Of a stretch of DNA of 64,000 bases, positions 59,680-64,000 are shown in pieces; positions within the stretch are counted from its first letter, which is position 1, and every line of letters starts with the position of its first letter. The notes under the pieces were generated by a model, which was given only the letters and a program-made list of their open reading frames with translations, did no database searches and was not told where the DNA came from. Origin of the DNA: Icerya purchasi (taxonomy: Eukaryota > Arthropoda > Insecta > Hemiptera > Monophlebidae); the NCBI GenBank assembly GCA_039619475.1, contig CM077115.1, positions 534,906,315-534,970,314 of the forward strand. Direction: 5' to 3'. The translations under genes and the position numbers were made by a program.

Positions 59680-61776
59680 GGTAGTAATACTAATAAAAGT
59701 AGTAATACTAATTGTAATAACAATGATAACAACAGTACTAATAATAAGAATAAGAATAACGGGCGATCAATTTCGGCTGCTAGTATTCTAAGAAATACCG
59801 CGGCAGCATCCTTTCTGAAAAAAAAGTTACAACGTCCAAATGAACTTACTAAAAATAACAGTATAAACAAGAATAACAATAATAACAATAGTAAGAATAA
59901 CAATAATCATATTAGTTCTAAAACGTGCGTTGATAATAATAGCAGCGATTGTTACAAAAGTTCGTCAGCGACAGCTGGTAGCGGTAGCGTAGCAGCGGCT
60001 GGTGGTCGTTTTTTAAGTAGTGCCTTGAAAAACAATGCCCGGTCCGCTTCGACGACGATCAGTTGCGGTAGTAGCACTAATAGCGATTTCGTGAACGGTA
60101 GCAGCGTTCGAAATAGCGGCTATACGAACGATTGCACTGCCTACCGGAACCCAGATCGAAGCATGCAAACGTCCGGATTCTGTCTGCAGAAGTTATACGA
60201 AGCGGTCGATCAACAGCAACCGGTTACGAACACGTTGAAGGCGTCGCCGACCAAAGGTAAAGCATGCTCACCGATTATTGCCAGGCCGTTGACGTTGCCG
60301 ATTATCGGGTCGGTTTCTTCGCCGAGCGCCGGTACGACGGATCATCCGGAATACGACATAAGCCGGAAAACGCCGGTGCTGACGGAAGAGGAGAAGATCA
60401 GCAAAGATGAACAAATACGCAACGAAGAGGCGGTCCTGAGGAAGGAGTTCGAGTGGATGCTGAATCGCGAAGTTCGAACTGCTTTGATTCAGCTGCGAAA
60501 CATTCTGAGCCATTGCGTCGAAAAATTTCCTCAGCCGCTACCCGGGGTTCTGTTGCCGTCCGAAGGCTGTAGTTCTCGGACTGCGAACTTTTCGTCGAGC
60601 GAGGTCGCCAACAGTAGCGGCGACAGCAACGGCCTTGTCGACAGGCCGAAAATAAGTGCCCAGTTGCTACCGCCGTCTTCGTTGAAGAGCAGCTCATCGT
60701 CTTGGATTGCTCCTTGCCCCAGTTTTAAAAGTAAAACTACCAAATCGGTTACCATCGTCGTCGATGATAAGTCGGCCGCTGATGCGACTAAAAAACGCGT
60801 CACCGCTGCTTCCACACCGCTTAATAATATTTGTAGTACCGGTTCTTCCTGTTGCATTTCCGAAGCGACAATGACGACACCCGTTGCAGCAGCGGCGATT
60901 ACAGCGACAACTAGCAGCTCGGTTACCACTGCAACCACTACGACAGCTACTAACACTACTGCCGCAGCTCGGATTTGTAATTCTGGCAAAGCTAGTACGA
61001 GCAGTTTCAATAGCATTCTTAATTGCTCGAATAATAATCATGGTAGTAAATCGGAAAAACAATATGTTCTAATCGGCAATCCGATGGATAAATTTAAAAC
61101 GATTCTGACGATGGTCGGAATAGATATAGTCGAAGCGGATATCCAGTTTAAAGTTTATCGGCGCCAAAACCACGGCGTCACCTATCACACGTTTATCAAA
61201 AACGATCATCCGTGGAAATTGCAACAGTTGCAGGACGCCGTGAACTATTTGCAACTGGCCAGTATGCACCTGGACGACATGCTGAAAGTGTGCCTAGAAT
61301 TCTGCTCCAGCAACGAGGTATTGCAATATCTGGAGCATATTTTAAGTTGTTTGCTGCACGCCAAGACCAGTTTGATGGTGCCGCGAAGGTATTCCGACGA
61401 AGAGTTGATCAAGTCAAAAGGTTCAAAGTTCCTGTTTCCTCCGTTACCGGATGATTTAGTATTGAATTTTTATATTAAGAGTCCTAAATTGGTTTTGTTG
61501 GTGCACCAGTTGAACACTATCGGCTCCGCTACTTCGAAATCGTCGCGCAAGAAACCCGATACCACCATCGACAATTCTAGTAGCAGCTACTCTTCCTCCG
61601 TGTCCGCTTACGAATGTACCATACCTTGGATCAACGACGTGCTTGTTATGTACGATATCGGTTTACAGGTTGGTCAACAATTGAAAGATAAAGTCGCCGT
61701 ATTTGCTCAATTTAATAATCTAAATATACCTGCTCGAAAAAAGTACAATACTCCCGCTATAAGCGTTAGTATCTGA
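59593..61776 (+). CDS. rogdi: Rogdi-like protein (RAVE/rabconnectin complex subunit), intronless and expanded
   Basis: Rogdi is the animal counterpart of yeast Rav2 and belongs to the RAVE/rabconnectin-3 complex that promotes V-ATPase assembly; human ROGDI loss causes Kohlschutter-Tonz syndrome. The 727-codon frame holds the whole family core in pieces: VLRKEFEWMLNREVRTALIQ (residues 281-300), WKLQQLQDAVNYLQLA (541-556), FPPLPDDLVLNFYI (615-628), and CTIPWINDVLVMYDIGLQVG then QQLKDKVAVFAQF (675-707). Family members are usually 270-290 residues. The extra length is a 278-residue N-terminal region with Asn16 (14-29) and more Asn/Ser tracts, and about 175 residues of Ser/Thr/Ala-rich sequence (312-487) between the first helix and the rest. 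No intron interrupts it. Start chosen because a stop lies in frame upstream at 59515. The core uses less AT-rich codons than the flanks, arguing for a working gene. It could be a retrocopy or the only rogdi. Confidence 0.92.
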
Positions 61777-62093
61777 TTTATATTTGTTTTTATTCCCTCT
61801 CTCTCTCTCTATCTGTCTTTTATAAATAACTAATACATTTGTCTACTACTACTAATATTGCATTGTGAGATTCACTTTCGAATCATTGTTGATTCTAAAA
61901 AAACAGAAAAAAACTCGCTGAAAACGTACAGAACGATTACCGCGTCAACATTTTCATGTAGGTATCGCAATAATACATATAAAAATCAAAACGAGATGTA
62001 TATTACAAATTAGAATAAGGAGCGTTTTCTATTTAAACTTTGTTAACTCTAATGAGATTATGTGTGTGCGCTTATAACATATGTATATACAAA

Positions 62094-62138
<45 letters not shown>

Positions 62139-63907
62139 ATATGTGATATGTGTGAATGAGAAAATGACTGTGGCTGAATGGATGCGTATTTTATTTAATA
62201 TCCAAATTTGCAAATTTTCATTACAAAAACTTACGAGAAATATAGCTTTAGCTGCTATTCTAGTTAGGCGCAGTGTTTTACTTTTATATGCGAAGGAATT
62301 TTACTTTTCGTATATATTTGTGAAGATATATCCGTATGTATATTTTAAAATTTCAATCGGAATGTATAATTTTAATGTTTTTCATTGCCATTTTGACGCA
62401 TTTATATATATTCTGCATTATATAATTCTGCAATTATCGTTATAGTATATCGTGTATTTTGAAATTGTCTTCAATGAAATATTTCTTTGTTACGATAGAC
62501 AGTTTTTTAAGTCTTCCTGCGATGGATATTTTTCTTTTTCTGCTTATAATTCTGCAGCTTTTCTTAATTTTAAGGTTTTTTTCTAATTACTACTTTAAGT
62601 TTACACGAAAATTATTTTTCTCCACTATCGAATCTGATACTTTTGTATTTTTTTCGAAATATCGCGCAACCGTTGACTTTTTGTCTTTGAAACTGTTATG
62701 ATTTAAGCTTCTTTTCTTTTTTTTTTTCAAATGATTTCCGGTATATAATAATAATAGTGTATCTGTGTATTGATAATAATTCATAAAATGCTGCAAGAGA
62801 ATTGCCATGAATTGCTTCGTATCATAGAAACTTCCGATTCTACTTGACACTTTGCGCCCTTGGTCGATATGTAGTAAGGGAATAATATGACGAGAGTCAA
62901 CCGGAAACGATAAATATTCAAATTTTCGGATGATTTTTAAACAAAAATTGTACTTTATTCTACTTCTGGGTATTCTAGAAATGAAAAAAGGGACACTTTC
63001 TCATAATAACCAAAAAAAAAAAAGCTAACAAAAATTCACCGTGCTATTGAAATTAATGTTACAGTAAGAGTCAGACAGACCGGGAAAAGGAGTCTCTAAA
63101 TTCTTTTTTAATTATTTACATATATGGAAATTCGGTTAATGATATATTCTATATTCGGTAGTAGAGTGTAACACAACAAGTGGTCGAAAGTAGATAATAT
63201 GGAATATAATAGTGTTAAGCTAGAATTAATAATAATTGCAGTAAATTGTATCATTCATTCGGTCGTCCACTGTTCAGTTAGATTAAAAGCAGACTTCTTC
63301 AAACTGCGTTTGAATATTTCTTTCGCTTCGGTGTGAGAAACATTAATTAATGGTGGTTAGGAGGAAATTTTTAAATGATAGTTTCAGGGCGTTTCCGATT
63401 GTTACAGAAAATTAATAGGAAACGAAAATTTGCCCAGTTATAATTCCGATGAGTCGTTGTTATAAATTTGTTCCATATCATTTTTTCGTTATGATTACTG
63501 TTGTGATTTTGTTCATTATGTTTTTTATTATACCGTATAGTTAATAGAGGTAATTATGCGGGTTATACAATTGTGACATTTCTCTATTATTCTTTTCCTT
63601 TATTTCCCACTTGGTTTGTGTCATGGTCAAGTTTAATATCAAGAATTTACCGATTACGATGTGACTATTACAATTTACAATTTTTATCAATTTTTTGAAA
63701 ATGTTTATTTTTGTTGACTTCGTTTTTTGTCTAATTGAAATTAAACGTTTTTTTTTTTTTTTTTTAAATTATTTTCAAACACAGAAAGTAACAAGAATGA
63801 AATAATATCGTCAACAATATCACAAAAATAATAACCGAAATTGATACTATTTTGTAAATGCATCTTTTTGTGTAATCTAAGCTACAGTTTGTGTTTTTGT
63901 TTGTTTT
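61777..63907. other. 3' flank, non-coding
   Basis: Presumed 3' UTR then AT-rich sequence. No canonical AATAAA is seen in the first 400 bases. A (CT)n run lies at 61796-61811 and a (CA)/(TA)n microsatellite at about 62094-62136. Open stretches at 62143-62445 and 62459-62701 are AT-driven and not protein-like. Confidence 0.45.
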
Positions 63908-63939
63908 CATTATTATTATTGTTATTATTATTATTATCA

Positions 63940-63985
<46 letters not shown>

Positions 63986-63988
63986 CAT
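63908..63988. repeat. (ATT)n microsatellite at window end
   Basis: Imperfect ATT/TTA trinucleotide run with occasional G or C substitutions. Confidence 0.95.
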
Positions 63989-64000
63989 ATAAAAAAAATT

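Noticed and set aside
59577..61269. Several open frames of 60-160 codons antisense to or overlapping the Rogdi-like gene
   Set aside because: They are mirror translations of the AAT and Ser/Thr/Ala codon repeats (Leu, Val and Ala tracts) and show no independent family signal.
62143..62701. Two open frames downstream of the Rogdi-like gene
   Set aside because: Rich in Phe/Ile/Leu/Tyr as expected from AT-rich non-coding DNA, with no motif or splice support.
1..64000. CRISPR arrays, bacterial operons, integrated phage or rRNA genes
   Set aside because: No regularly spaced direct repeats with unique spacers, no ribosome-binding-site-led gene clusters and no rRNA-like sequence were seen; everything points to eukaryotic nuclear DNA.

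Overview
The window looks like intergenic and intronic DNA from an animal nucleus, most likely an insect with a large, AT-rich, transposon-laden genome. Evidence for this is one clearly metazoan gene (a Rogdi homologue), mariner, Harbinger-, pogo/Tigger-, hAT- and Mutator-like DNA transposons, several non-LTR retrotransposon (LINE) families, tRNA-derived SINEs, GT-AG splice signals, and long AT-rich tracts full of mono-, di- and trinucleotide runs. There is no operon structure, no rRNA, no CRISPR and no convincing functional tRNA. I cannot name the species; a hemipteran would fit but this is only an impression.

Layout. 1-6.6 kb: non-coding DNA with SINE and LINE fragments and one good candidate exon on the minus strand (3824-4068). 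6618-7936: a full-length mariner with an uninterrupted transposase frame, perfect 29-bp terminal inverted repeats and TA flanks. 8.4-10.3 kb: a decayed LINE interrupted by a Harbinger-like element carrying MADF/BESS remnants. 11.9-12.6 kb: a GC-richer island that may hold a promoter or first exon. 15-19 kb: a short pogo-like MITE, then a LINE interrupted by a Tigger-like element. 19-40 kb: mostly unassigned AT-rich DNA with scattered SINEs, LINE ends, tandem repeats and a few exon-like pieces (22815-22901, 24273-24385). 40-48 kb: LINE fragments, a dispersed repeat pair and a hairpin-ended MITE (45314-45682). 49-50.5 kb: a Mutator-like transposase pseudogene split by an RTE-like LINE. 53-54 kb: a LINE split by a hAT-type MITE with a perfect 8-bp target duplication. 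59.4-61.8 kb: the one confident host gene, an intronless 727-codon Rogdi-like reading frame with very large low-complexity additions.

How it fits together. The window is best read as a graveyard of layered transposition around a real gene. In four independent places one mobile element sits inside another, which gives relative ages. The Rogdi-like protein is expected to act in the RAVE/rabconnectin complex that controls V-ATPase assembly; nothing else in the window is functionally tied to it. I found no convincing new multi-gene system. The most interesting items are the expanded, intronless Rogdi gene, the intact mariner, and the nested elements with readable target duplications.
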